Shown here: positions 52,988 to 61,900 of the stretch, in pieces | How positions within the stretch are numbered: position 1 is the first letter of the stretch | Layout: each line of letters opens with the position of its first letter | Assembly: GCA_964550795.1 (NCBI GenBank) | Contig: CAZKBH010000019.1 | Span: 18,153 to 82,152 of the forward strand | Length of the DNA: 64,000 nt | DNA from: M3007 sp964550795 | Lineage (GTDB): Bacteria; Bacteroidota; Bacteroidia; Chitinophagales; Saprospiraceae | Direction of reading: 5' to 3' | The notes under the pieces: model-generated | What the model was told of the DNA's origin: nothing | The model's database searches: none | Seen by the model: only the letters and a program-made list of their open reading frames with translations | Program-made: the position numbers and the translations under genes

Positions 52988-53560
52988 TGATTGGTGGAGT
53001 GGTGATTGGTGGAGTGTTTACCCGCCGTAGCCTTGGCGAAGGAGGGGTGATTGGTGGATTGGTGATTGGTGGATTTTTACCCGCCGTAGCCTTGGCGAAG
53101 GAGGGGGTGATTGGTTTCAAAAATTTAGACCTGTAAGGTTTCTGAAAGCCTAGATTAACGTGCGTTTGGTTAGCATCGAAACGGCGTAGCCGTGACATTA
53201 TGGTAGCCCAAAGGGCGTTGGAGGGGATGTGAACGGCGTAGCCGTGACATTTTATGTCGAAATAATGCCACGGCTATGCCGTTCCTTTTCTTTACCCGCC
53301 CTTTGGGCTACCATAATGTCACGGCTACGCCGTTTATTCGATTGCTATCCAAACTCACGTTTGATTAGTGCATTTCAATTCAGCATCTTTTAATTACACG
53401 AACTGCCTGGTACAATAATTTTGCGTTTATAGCCAACACAGAGTGCTTTTGAATACAGAACCGACCACCCCCACCTTCGCCAAGGCTACGGCGGGTAAAC
53501 AATATACCAATCACCAATCACCCCTCCTTCGCCAAGGCTACGGCGGGTAAACAATCACCA
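52988..53560. repeat. Large composite inverted-repeat block (families C and D)
   Basis: Family D units (TTTACCCGCCGTAGCCTTGG, then CGAAGGAGGGG) at 53017-53047 and 53076-53107 face inverse copies at 53471-53499 and 53521-53551. Between them, 53155-53360 is a second inverted structure with outer arms matching ACGTGCGTTTGG...TAGCATCGAA, enclosing family C units (AACGGCGTAGCCGT-GACATTAT at 53179 and 53229; inverse units near 53264 and 53300-53336). TGATTGGTGGA microrepeats lie around the D units. No gene; transcription of metZ must start inside or across it. Confidence 0.85.
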
Positions 53561-53563
53561 ACC

Positions 53564-54721
53564 ATGCTCTTCGAGACACTCGCCATTCGCCTTCAAACAG
53601 AACGCAGCCAGCACCGGGAACACAGTACCCCGATTTTTCCGACCTCCAGCTTTGTTTTTGAGGATGCGGAGCAGATGCGCGCGATGTTTGCCGATGAGCA
53701 GGAAGGCAATATTTACAGCCGTTTTACGAATCCATCGGTGCGTGAGTTTGAGGAAAAAATGGCCGCACTAGAAGGGACCGATGACGCTTTTGCCACTGCA
53801 ACCGGCATGGCGGCGGTGTTCGCATCGTTTATGGCCTTTTTGAATGCCGGCGACCACCTGCTTTGCACCCGGGCGGTATTTGGATCTACGCATACAGTAG
53901 TTGGGCAGTTTTTGCCACGCTGGGGCATCCAGACCGATTTTATAGACGGTAGAAATCCTGAAAGCTGGCAAAAGCTGCTGCGCCCAAATACCCGGATGTT
54001 GTTTCTGGAAACTCCCACCAATCCAGGTCTGGATGTGATAGATTTGGATTTTGCCGGGGATTTTTGCCGAAAAAACGGCTTGATTTTGAACGTGGACAAC
54101 TGTTTTGCGACTCCTTATTTGCAACAGCCTGCTCGTTTTGGGGCGCAAATTGTGACCCATTCGGCCACCAAGTTCATTGACGGTCAGGGCCGTGTGATGG
54201 GCGGTGTGGTTTGTGGTCAGAAAGATTTGATCGCCGAGGTGCGCAAGTTTTGTCGTTCCACGGGGCCTTCTTTGTCACCGTTCAATGCATGGGTATTGTC
54301 CAAAAGTTTGGAAACTTTGGCCATTCGTATGGATCGGCATTGTGAGAATGCAGCGCATCTGGCCGGATTTTTAGAAACCCGTCCCGAGGTGGAACGGGTC
54401 ATTTATCCGTTTTTGGAGAGTCACCCGGATCATGCAGTTGCGCGACGGCAGATGAAAAAAGGGGGTGGTTTGGTGGCCTTTGAAATTCGTGGCGGGGTGG
54501 CAGCGGGCCGCCAGTTTTTGGATAAATTAAAACTGTTTTCGCTCTCGGCCAATCTCGGCGACACGCGTACCATTGCGACCCATCCGGCTTCGACCACCCA
54601 CGCCCGGCTCACGCCAGAAGCTCGGGAGGCAGCGGGCATTACCGACGGATTGATTCGGATTTCGGTGGGTTTGGAGCATATCGAAGATATTTTGGGGGAT
54701 TTGGAACAGGCGATTTCTTGA
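53564..54721 (+). CDS. metZ: O-succinyl/acetylhomoserine sulfhydrylase
   Basis: PLP enzyme (Cys/Met-metabolism family) that makes homocysteine from activated homoserine and sulfide in methionine synthesis. 385 residues. Visible: PTSSFVFEDAEQ (about 26-37), YSRFTNPSV (about 52-60), ETPTNPGLDV, the DNCFATPYLQQP aspartate, PLP lysine in HSATKFIDGQGRVMGGV, and LGDTRTIATHPASTTH at the C-terminal domain. The GQGRV signature is typical of MetZ rather than cystathionine gamma-synthase. metX follows on the same strand, 184 bases on. The ATG lies 12 bases past a family D repeat. Confidence 0.93.
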   Translation: MLFETLAIRLQTERSQHREHSTPIFPTSSFVFEDAEQMRAMFADEQEGNIYSRFTNPSVREFEEKMAALEGTDDAFATATGMAAVFASFMAFLNAGDHLLCTRAVFGSTHTVVGQFLPRWGIQTDFIDGRNPESWQKLLRPNTRMLFLETPTNPGLDVIDLDFAGDFCRKNGLILNVDNCFATPYLQQPARFGAQIVTHSATKFIDGQGRVMGGVVCGQKDLIAEVRKFCRSTGPSLSPFNAWVLSKSLETLAIRMDRHCENAAHLAGFLETRPEVERVIYPFLESHPDHAVARRQMKKGGGLVAFEIRGGVAAGRQFLDKLKLFSLSANLGDTRTIATHPASTTHARLTPEAREAAGITDGLIRISVGLEHIEDILGDLEQAIS

Positions 54722-54738
54722 CGACACTAATTTTAAAG

Positions 54739-54847
54739 AACACCGAAACGACCGACACCACCGATACCGCCGAAGGGATTTTGATACACTTTGATTTTGG
54801 GTGGCGAATGCTTCGGTGGTACTGGCGAACTCGGTCGTTTCGGCGTT
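54739..54847. promoter_or_regulatory. 37-bp imperfect inverted repeat between metZ and metX
   Basis: Left arm 54739-54775 starts AACACCGAAACGACCGA and ends CCGAAG; right arm 54811-54847 is its approximate complement (CTTCGGTGG to TCGGTCGTTTCGGCGTT). About 35 bases lie between. A transcript could fold it into a long stem. Either a regulatory leader for metX or a repeat related to the CGAACACCGAA type; no SAM riboswitch pattern recognised. Confidence 0.6.
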
Positions 54848-54905
54848 GCTAACAAGTAAGTATTCTACATCATTTATTGACCAATTTCTGCGAACCATAT
54901 CGGAT

Positions 54906-55967
54906 ATGCAAATGCTCGTCCCGCCCGATTATCACCTCCCAATCCCAATCCCACAGCTCCAATTTTTCAAAAGCCCCGAGCCATTTCAACTCGAAAATGG
55001 CAGCGTTTTACCCGAATTAACGCTGGGTTATCACACCTTTGGCAAGTTAAACGCCGAACGCTCCAACGTCATTTGGGTTTGCCACGCGCTCACTGCCAAT
55101 TCAGATGTATCAGATTGGTGGTCAGGACTTTATGGGCCTGGCAATGTGTTTGATCCCGAAAAATATTTTATCGTTTGTGCCAACATGATTGGTTCCTGCT
55201 ACGGCAGCACAGGGCCGCGCAGCACCAATCCCGTTACAGGCAAAGCATACGGCAAAGATTTTCCGCTCGTGAGCATTCGAGACCTTGCGCGTTCGCAGGA
55301 TTTGCTGCGCCAGCACCTTGGTATTGAATCCATTGAATTGTGCATTGGGGGTTCCTGCGGGGGGCATCAAGTCCTGGAATTGGCTTTTTTGATCCCCGAA
55401 AAAATCAAAAAAATTGCCCTGCTCGTCTGTGCTGCCAGGGAATCGGCCTGGGCCATCGCTATTCACGAAAGCCAGCGCATGTCCATTGAAGCTGACCCGA
55501 CCTGGACCGACGACGAGCATCTTTCCGGACAAGCGGGTTTGCGGGCGGCGCGGGCCATTGGGCTGCTGAGTTACCGCAGCATCGAAGCATACCGCGACAC
55601 ACAAACCGACTCAGACGAACGCAGCGACGGGTTTCGTGCGGCGGGCTACATGCAATATCAGGGAGCGAAGCTGGTGCGCAGGTTTTACAGTCAATCGTAT
55701 TGGCATTTGACGAAAATCCTTGACACCCACAACGTAGGCCGGGGGCGCGGCGGGATTCCGGCAGCCTTGCAACAATTGACCATGCCAGCCTTTGTTTTTT
55801 CCATCAAAAAAGACATGCTCATTCCACCTTTTGAGCAAGAAATGTTGGCCAGACACTTACCTGCCGCGCAGTTTTGTTGCATTGATTCTGTTTACGGACA
55901 CGACGGTTTTTTGATCGAAACAGAGGTGCTAAAAGCGGAGTTGGGGGAGTTTATGGCAGTGAGGTGA
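54906..55967 (+). CDS. metX: Homoserine O-acyltransferase, MetX family
   Basis: Alpha/beta-hydrolase-fold enzyme that acylates homoserine, the first committed step to methionine. Start chosen at ATG 54906 (353 residues, MQMLVPPDYHLPI); the 35 residues upstream run through the inverted repeat. Visible: LPELTLGYHTFGKLN, CHALTANSDVSDWW, nucleophile Ser150 in GGSCGG (most MetX have GGSMGG), LIPEKIKKIALLVC, and the C-terminal His in YGHDGFLIE. Whether acetyl or succinyl is transferred cannot be told from this. Pairs with metZ directly upstream. Confidence 0.92.
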   Translation: MQMLVPPDYHLPIPIPQLQFFKSPEPFQLENGSVLPELTLGYHTFGKLNAERSNVIWVCHALTANSDVSDWWSGLYGPGNVFDPEKYFIVCANMIGSCYGSTGPRSTNPVTGKAYGKDFPLVSIRDLARSQDLLRQHLGIESIELCIGGSCGGHQVLELAFLIPEKIKKIALLVCAARESAWAIAIHESQRMSIEADPTWTDDEHLSGQAGLRAARAIGLLSYRSIEAYRDTQTDSDERSDGFRAAGYMQYQGAKLVRRFYSQSYWHLTKILDTHNVGRGRGGIPAALQQLTMPAFVFSIKKDMLIPPFEQEMLARHLPAAQFCCIDSVYGHDGFLIETEVLKAELGEFMAVR

Positions 55968-55995
55968 AGGCACCACTTGACTCGGCGTTTGAGGT

Positions 55996-56505
55996 TTATG
56001 GTGAGTTCGGCTTTTCTGTGTCGGCACCCAGCGTTTTCTTTAGCATTTTACCAAAATCGCTTTCAAAAAGCCGGTCCTGCACGACGCGATATTTTTCAAA
56101 TTCGCTTTCGGCAAAGGCTTTGGCGATGGCAAAGTCTCTTAACACGGCAGTCGCCCATTGCCTGAATTGTGTGGCGCGTTGCGAATTGACCCGGTAGCCG
56201 ATGGATATGATGGCATCTAAATTATAAAATTCAACTTCTCGACTGACTTCCCGGCTGCCCTCGGTTTGAACTATTCGAAATTTTCGAATAGTTGCGGCAT
56301 CCTGCAATTCGTCACTTTTAAAAATTTCTTTGAGATGGTAGTTTATGGTATTAACCTCCACCTCAAACAACGCAGATAGCATTTTTTGCGTGAGCCAAAC
56401 AGTTCCATCCTGCACCATCACCTCAATGGTGTTTTCGCTGGCCTGTGCGCTGAAAATCAGAAACTCGGCGGTGCTGTTGCGGATTTGTAGTTTCTTCTTG
56501 TTCAT
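55996..56505 (-). CDS. RhuM-family protein (short form)
   Basis: 169 residues. Matches the RhuM/virulence-protein family (PF13310): VMVQDGTVWLTQKMLSALFE, then VNTINYHLKEIFKSDELQ, ATIRKFRIVQTEGSREVSRE, VEFYNLDAIISIGYRVNSQR and ATQFRQWATAVLRDF. The longer family members have about 330 residues with a C-terminal extension; this one ends soon after FESDFGKMLKKTLGAD, so it is a short or truncated form. RhuM genes often lie on islands or near defence and restriction genes, but no such partner is here. Function unknown. Confidence 0.8.
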   Translation of the reverse strand: MNKKKLQIRNSTAEFLIFSAQASENTIEVMVQDGTVWLTQKMLSALFEVEVNTINYHLKEIFKSDELQDAATIRKFRIVQTEGSREVSREVEFYNLDAIISIGYRVNSQRATQFRQWATAVLRDFAIAKAFAESEFEKYRVVQDRLFESDFGKMLKKTLGADTEKPNSP

Positions 56506-56617
56506 CGGTGTAACGGGTTAGGATACCGAAAAAAGTAGTTAAGGCTTTGAAAGGGCTGCGCTCTTCGCTAGTGCCGCATCCGGTTTCGAGGTTAAAAAAT
56601 GTTTTAAAACTCGTATC

Positions 56618-59185
56618 CTATTCCATCGCTTCCACCAAACTCTTCACCCTAAACGCCTTAACCGGGTCTGCCAAAACCTTATCCGTTTTGAAGAAGATCG
56701 TCACCCGTTCGTCGGGCAGGAGGTCGAAATAGTTGTTGGAGAAAAAGCCATCTTCATCTGTTTGCAAATACACGTTTTTGGCGAGGTTGTCATTGGTTTG
56801 CAGCGAGATGGAATAACCTGAAGGCGTTTTTTCCACATTGGTTATTTTCAAATCCGGCTTCGTCAATTTCAGTTTTTTGGGCGGCACCGCGTAGAAAATA
56901 CGGCGACTCAGCACGGAAGTCCCCGTTGAATCCCGCAGTTCGATTTCCACCACGCAGTTTTCGGGTTTTTTGCCGTCGAGGATGGTTTTAAGTGGGTTTT
57001 CCCAAAGTATTTTGCTCGAATCTGGTGAAATAGTCAGTCCAGCTTGCTTGTATTCAAACAATTTACTGCCATTCAGGGTACTCGCCCGAACGCTCAATTG
57101 TACGTTCACCGAGTCGAATTGATCATTTACACCGTAGATTTTCAACACATTATCTTCCAGAATTGGCAAGGCCGCCACGGGACTAAAAGCCTCTCGGACG
57201 TAATAATGCAGGGCTTTCCAGCGGCCAAAATTGTCCATACTGCTCCAGGAAGCCACGGGCCACACGTCGTTGAGTTGCCAGTAAAGCGTGCCCATGCAGT
57301 AGGGTTTGTTGCGGCGATGGGCTTCAAAACCCGTGCGCATCCCCTCGGCTTGCAGGAGTTGGCTGACGTACACGAAATCCTCAAAATTTTTGGGCGTGTT
57401 GTAGTCGCGTTTCATGTATTCGGCGATGAGGGCGTTGCCTCGGGGGTGTTTTTGATGCAAAAGCATCACTTTGCTGTCCAGTTTGCGGTCCTCAGGTTCT
57501 GTGAACGACTGTATCGTGCGCCATTCCGGGAAGCTCTGGAAGCCGTATTCGCTCATAAAACGCGGCACTTTTTTATTCAAAATCTCGAAAGGTTCCTCAT
57601 CGTGCCACACGCCCCAGTAGTGGGAGTCGCCTTCGGTCAGATTTTTCGGATTGGCCCTGCCGTAGCGCGGCGAACTTTCCCAATACGGCACTCCATCGGC
57701 GTTGTTTTCCACGTAAGTGCGCAAAATATCGTTGAACAAAAGATTGTACTCGCGCCAGAGTTGGGTGCGTTGGGCCTCATTGAACTGCATTTGCCAACCC
57801 CAGTTGTGCCAGGCTTCGTTGTTTTCGTTGTTGCCGCACCAGAGCGCAATCGAAGGGTGTTGGCGCAGGCGTTCAATTTGTTCGAGGCCCTCCAGGGCGG
57901 CTGTTTTAAGGAACTTGCCGTTGCCCGGATACATCGCACAGGCGTACATGAAATCCTGCCACACGAGGATGCCGCGCGCGTCGCAGAGTTGGTAAAAAGT
58001 GTCGTCTTCATAGATGCCGCCGCCCCATACGCGGAGCATGTTCATATTGGCGCCCACTACGTCGTCGAGCAGTTTTTTGGTGCGGCTTGGATCCACACGA
58101 TCCTGGAAAATATCCTGCGGAATGTAGTTTGCGCCCTTGGCAAATACGGGTTTTCCATTGAGTCGGAAAAAGAATGTTTCGCCCTTGGAATCCTTTTCGG
58201 TGACCAGTTCTATTTTTCGGATGCCCATTCTAACATCCTGTTTTTCAATGGTTTGTACCCCTTTTTTAACCTCAATGGTAAAATCGTACAAGGGTTGTTC
58301 GCCCATGCCAACGCACCACCAAAGTTTGGGGTCATCCACATCGTAGGTGACGGAATCGGTGTGCATGCCGGGCCAAATGACGCGGTCTTCCACGGATTTC
58401 CGCTTGCCTTCTTTGAACTGTACGTTGACGGTAAATTTTGAATCCGAACGATAGCGAAAACGCGCCACCATTTTGGCTTTGCCGGGCGTGACCTCTTGCG
58501 TGGTGATGAACAAATTATCAAAAATAAAATCGTCCCAGGCTTCGAGGGTTGGTTTTTGGAGAATGCCGCAGCCCACAAAACGTGGCCCCCAATCCCAGCC
58601 GTAGTGGAATTGCGCTTTGCGGGTCATGGTGCGTTGCCCGCCGGGGAGTTCGTAGCCGAGATTTTTCCAGGCTTCGTCCGTTTTTTTCAGTGGGCTTTCA
58701 AAGTAGATATGCAACTTATTGCCCGTAGATTTCAATAATTGCTTGGCATCAACCCGCCAGGTGCGGAACATATTATCCGTTTCCAGCAGTAGGGAATCGT
58801 TGAGATAAATCTGCGCGTAAGTATCCAAACCTTTGAATATCAATTCGATGTGTTTCTTTGCCAACACCTCTTCACTTACATCAAAGGTGGTTTGAAATTC
58901 CCAGTCTTCCTTTTCGATCCACTGCAATTTTTCCTCATTGTCGCGCCAGAACGGGTCTTCGATCATGCCGTTTTGCAGCAGGGCGGTGTGTGCGCTCACG
59001 GGAATTTTGACGGGTTTCCAGGTGGGCGTATTGGCTTGCCGGAACTCCCACTGGCCCGTGCTGAGCGGCTGACGGAGCGGTGCATAGTTGATTTGTGCTT
59101 CGGAAATCATGGGTGCTAAGATGAGCAGAAAAGCGAGACCCGCCTTCGCTGAAGCTACGGCTGGTAAAAGAGTGAGTCGTTTCAT
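56618..59185 (-). CDS. Beta-mannosidase, glycoside hydrolase family 2
   Basis: Releases beta-D-mannose from non-reducing ends of mannosides; probably periplasmic. 855 residues from ATG 59185, with a signal peptide ending MISEAQ. GH2 layout: jelly-roll (about 35-210, ending HYGWDWGPRFVGCGI), Ig-like domain, then TIM barrel with RVWGGGIYEDDTFYQLCDARG, acid/base Glu near 452 in WCGNNEN and nucleophile Glu near 545 in MSEYGFQS; two C-terminal beta domains. The Trp-rich HYGWDWGPR block and GNNEN are typical of beta-mannosidases. Oddly, residues 5-17 (TLLPAVASAKAGL) of the signal peptide are encoded by a family D repeat. Confidence 0.92.
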   Translation of the reverse strand: MKRLTLLPAVASAKAGLAFLLILAPMISEAQINYAPLRQPLSTGQWEFRQANTPTWKPVKIPVSAHTALLQNGMIEDPFWRDNEEKLQWIEKEDWEFQTTFDVSEEVLAKKHIELIFKGLDTYAQIYLNDSLLLETDNMFRTWRVDAKQLLKSTGNKLHIYFESPLKKTDEAWKNLGYELPGGQRTMTRKAQFHYGWDWGPRFVGCGILQKPTLEAWDDFIFDNLFITTQEVTPGKAKMVARFRYRSDSKFTVNVQFKEGKRKSVEDRVIWPGMHTDSVTYDVDDPKLWWCVGMGEQPLYDFTIEVKKGVQTIEKQDVRMGIRKIELVTEKDSKGETFFFRLNGKPVFAKGANYIPQDIFQDRVDPSRTKKLLDDVVGANMNMLRVWGGGIYEDDTFYQLCDARGILVWQDFMYACAMYPGNGKFLKTAALEGLEQIERLRQHPSIALWCGNNENNEAWHNWGWQMQFNEAQRTQLWREYNLLFNDILRTYVENNADGVPYWESSPRYGRANPKNLTEGDSHYWGVWHDEEPFEILNKKVPRFMSEYGFQSFPEWRTIQSFTEPEDRKLDSKVMLLHQKHPRGNALIAEYMKRDYNTPKNFEDFVYVSQLLQAEGMRTGFEAHRRNKPYCMGTLYWQLNDVWPVASWSSMDNFGRWKALHYYVREAFSPVAALPILEDNVLKIYGVNDQFDSVNVQLSVRASTLNGSKLFEYKQAGLTISPDSSKILWENPLKTILDGKKPENCVVEIELRDSTGTSVLSRRIFYAVPPKKLKLTKPDLKITNVEKTPSGYSISLQTNDNLAKNVYLQTDEDGFFSNNYFDLLPDERVTIFFKTDKVLADPVKAFRVKSLVEAME
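59136..59170. repeat. Family D repeat inside the beta-mannosidase signal peptide
   Basis: CCCGCCTTCGCTGAAGCTAC then GGCTGGTAAAAG matches the inverse D units at 53471 and 53521 (CCTTCGCCAAGGCTACGGCG then GGTAAA) with few changes. It is read in frame on the minus strand. Confidence 0.75.
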
Positions 59186-59225
59186 TCGGCAAAAATAGCA
59201 GATTAATATGTCCAATGCCCAAGGG

Positions 59226-59263
59226 AATGTCCAACCTGCCTGTTCTCAGGCAGGTTGGACATT
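59226..59263. repeat. Perfect 17-bp inverted repeat in a divergent promoter region
   Basis: AATGTCCAACCTGCCTG and CAGGCAGGTTGGACATT around TTCT. It lies between the divergent beta-mannosidase and 59361 genes, so it does not end either. A related AATGTTGGACATT segment recurs at 61838-61860. Confidence 0.7.
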
Positions 59264-59360
59264 AATTTTGGGGTAATTATATTATTTCGGCTGCTTGCAT
59301 AGTATTTGTAATCATAATACATGTACTTTGCAGTACATTTTCACCTTAAACACATAAACT

Positions 59361-61799
59361 ATGAAATATTATTCACTTCTCCTTTTATTATGCGCTCAAT
59401 CCTTTTTCTTGATGCCTTTTGCAAATGGGCAGTCTTGGGAAATATTATTTCAAGATGATGAGATTGACCCTGCTAATCCAATAATCGTATTCCCCGGCAT
59501 AGATAATGGGGTTCGGTTGTCCGTTTCTGAGTCGTACAACCCCAGCCCTAGTTTTATTTTTTCTTTTGACCTAGACGGAAACTATCTTGGCAATGATGCT
59601 ATTCCCTGGACCCCGCAGTGGCAAATAATGAATGCAGACATTAGCGGAGCATCCTACTGGACCACCCATTACAAATTGAGAAAACTGAATGCGAACAACC
59701 AGATTGACTGGACTTATACAGCACCTACCACTGCCGGAATTTTTTGGGGAAGGGCAGCACCGAACGGTGGTAACTGTTTGCAATATCATGCGACCAACAT
59801 AGGTGAAGTCATTGATTTTGTTGATAAAAACGGCCAATTGGTGAATCGTTTTACTTTCGCGAACGGTTGGCCAGACGATTATTATCCAGGGCACGACCAA
59901 ACCTTGATTTATACAGAGGACTCTTTTGGGCCATCTCAAATTCATTGGACAAAAGTAGACCGGAATAATCAAGTGATTTGGGAACGAGATTTGGACGATA
60001 GTTTTGTTTTTGTGGCTGGATCGCTTTCAGATGGATCTACTTATTACCAAAACTATAACAATCAATCTATAGCCAAATTAGATGCAGCGGGGAATATCGT
60101 GTGGGAGCGCAACTTGGTAAGTTATTTCAATGATATGGACTATACTGCACTCTTAGGTATGCTGGTGAGGCAGGATGGCAGTATTATTTTATGTATTGGA
60201 AAATATATCTTCGCAACCGGTGAACACAGCCCAAGTTTCGTAAATATTAACCCATTGAATGGCGACCCTATTTGGATCAAACAGATCGAAACTCGCGTAG
60301 AAAGTGTTGGTAATTTGGGAGCCCCAATGGTTGAAATGCCCGACGGCGGAATTTTGGCATGCATTGGGCCAATATGGGGAGGGCCTACGAACGATAAGGT
60401 GCTCCTTGTGCGCACAGACCCCAATGGCAATACATTTACAAATCAAATCTCTGGAAAAATTTACTGGGACGAAAATTATAACTGTCTCCCAGATGTCTCC
60501 GAAACGCGATTGAAACAGGTTTCTGTCCTCGCGCAATCGGGTACCAAAAAATACTCTGCGACTTCTGACATGGATGGCAATTTTTCAATGGTCACCTCCG
60601 GAGGAGAATATACCATTTCCATTGCCCAACTAGGCTCATATTGGGATTATTGCGGCTTCCCCAACCCCGTAACTATGCAGTCTTCCAATGATACAGTATT
60701 CCTGAACATTGGAGCAAAGGCCACGGTAATTTGCCCAGAGATGTTTGTCTCCATCGGAAGCCCTGTTTTCCGCCGGTGTTTTGATAACAACTATCTGAAG
60801 GTGCAATATCAAAATCAGGGCACTGCCCCTGCCATAAACGCTTATGTAAGCGTAACGCTCGACCCAAAACTGATTTATTTGTCCTCCACAGTACCGCTTC
60901 TGAACCAAAGCGGATCAACTTATACGTTCGACATCGGTACCGTGGATATTGGAGAAAGCGGCTTTTTTACGATTAATTTCCAAGTTGATTGTGATGCTAC
61001 CTTAGGGGAAATACTCTGTGTAGAGAGTCACATTTACCCTGATACGAATTGTATACCGACTGCTGGCGCTCGGGTTGCCAATCGTTTTTGTCTTCCTGTA
61101 GTGGCATCTTATGATCCCAACGATAAAACTGCGTTCGTAGATGGTAAACCGGAAACCGCCAAGATATTGCCTGATTTAGATCTTGAGTATCTAATCCGTT
61201 TTCAAAATACGGGCAATGACACCGCCTTCACTGTCGTCATAGCAGATACACTTAGTCAGCGCTTGGATGCTACAAGCGTTATACCTGGCGCATCAAGCCA
61301 CCCTTATTCGTTTGAACTGCGCGATGGAAATATATTGCGATTTAAATTCAATAATATTTTGCTGCCTGACTCAACGACGAACGAACCGGCTTCAAACGGC
61401 TTTGTCAAGTTTTATGTTCGGCAGACTCCCGGCAACCCAATAGGCACCACGCTCCGTAATTCGGCAGCAATTTTCTTTGATTTCAATTTGCCGATAATCA
61501 CCAATGAATCTATGTTGGTCATCTCTACTGCCGTTCGCACAAAAGAACCGAGCGGTTTGCTGGAAGTGAAAACCTGGCCAGTTCCTGCGCATGATCGTGT
61601 TGAGATGCTTTTGCCCGAGGGAGCATCGGCAATTCAATCATGGAAACTCATTGATATGAGGGGCCAAGTGTTGCGCACCGGTAGATCTGAATCCTCCAAT
61701 TTCTCCATCCGGCGGAATGGGCTGCCTAGCGGGGTTTACTGGTGCCAGTTGTTGTTGGAAAACGGTAAAATAGCGCTCGGCCGGGTGATTTTTGATTAA
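59361..61799 (+). CDS. Secreted DUF7619-like protein with T9SS type A sorting domain
   Basis: 812 residues. Signal peptide MKYYSLLLLLCAQSFFLMPF then ANGQ; an N-terminal beta-propeller-like part (WTKVDRNNQVIWERDLDDS, KLDAAGNIVWERNLV); a short SdrD/prealbumin-like segment (KIYWDENYNCLPDVSETRLK, about 372-391); then the SYDPNDKTAFVDG...IRFQNTGNDTAF region (about 590-720) found in DUF7619-type proteins, and a sorting domain at about 735-812 (VKTWPVPAHDRVEML). Exported and displayed or released by T9SS; function unknown. The codon use is more A+T-rich than that of its neighbours. Confidence 0.85.
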   Translation: MKYYSLLLLLCAQSFFLMPFANGQSWEILFQDDEIDPANPIIVFPGIDNGVRLSVSESYNPSPSFIFSFDLDGNYLGNDAIPWTPQWQIMNADISGASYWTTHYKLRKLNANNQIDWTYTAPTTAGIFWGRAAPNGGNCLQYHATNIGEVIDFVDKNGQLVNRFTFANGWPDDYYPGHDQTLIYTEDSFGPSQIHWTKVDRNNQVIWERDLDDSFVFVAGSLSDGSTYYQNYNNQSIAKLDAAGNIVWERNLVSYFNDMDYTALLGMLVRQDGSIILCIGKYIFATGEHSPSFVNINPLNGDPIWIKQIETRVESVGNLGAPMVEMPDGGILACIGPIWGGPTNDKVLLVRTDPNGNTFTNQISGKIYWDENYNCLPDVSETRLKQVSVLAQSGTKKYSATSDMDGNFSMVTSGGEYTISIAQLGSYWDYCGFPNPVTMQSSNDTVFLNIGAKATVICPEMFVSIGSPVFRRCFDNNYLKVQYQNQGTAPAINAYVSVTLDPKLIYLSSTVPLLNQSGSTYTFDIGTVDIGESGFFTINFQVDCDATLGEILCVESHIYPDTNCIPTAGARVANRFCLPVVASYDPNDKTAFVDGKPETAKILPDLDLEYLIRFQNTGNDTAFTVVIADTLSQRLDATSVIPGASSHPYSFELRDGNILRFKFNNILLPDSTTNEPASNGFVKFYVRQTPGNPIGTTLRNSAAIFFDFNLPIITNESMLVISTAVRTKEPSGLLEVKTWPVPAHDRVEMLLPEGASAIQSWKLIDMRGQVLRTGRSESSNFSIRRNGLPSGVYWCQLLLENGKIALGRVIFD

Positions 61800-61811
61800 G
61801 TACCAACGAAA

Positions 61812-61873
61812 CAGGCAATATCCAATGTTCGCAACTTGAATGTTGGACATTCCTTGTTCGACATTGGATATTT
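61812..61873. repeat. Repeat with inverse ATATCCAATGTT motifs
   Basis: CAATATCCAATGTTCG...GAATGTTGGACATTCC...CGACATTGGATATTTTT: nested inverse copies of the CCAATGT motif, directly after the 59361-61799 stop. Confidence 0.6.
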
Positions 61874-61900
61874 TTCTGGATTTTTGGCGCTTAAAGCAAT

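Noticed and set aside
52836..53198. Minus-strand 120-codon frame reading FAKATAGK
   Set aside because: It overlaps osmC and translates family D repeats.
54722..54905. SAM or cobalamin riboswitch before metX
   Set aside because: Only a long inverted repeat is visible; I cannot see the conserved cores of a known riboswitch.
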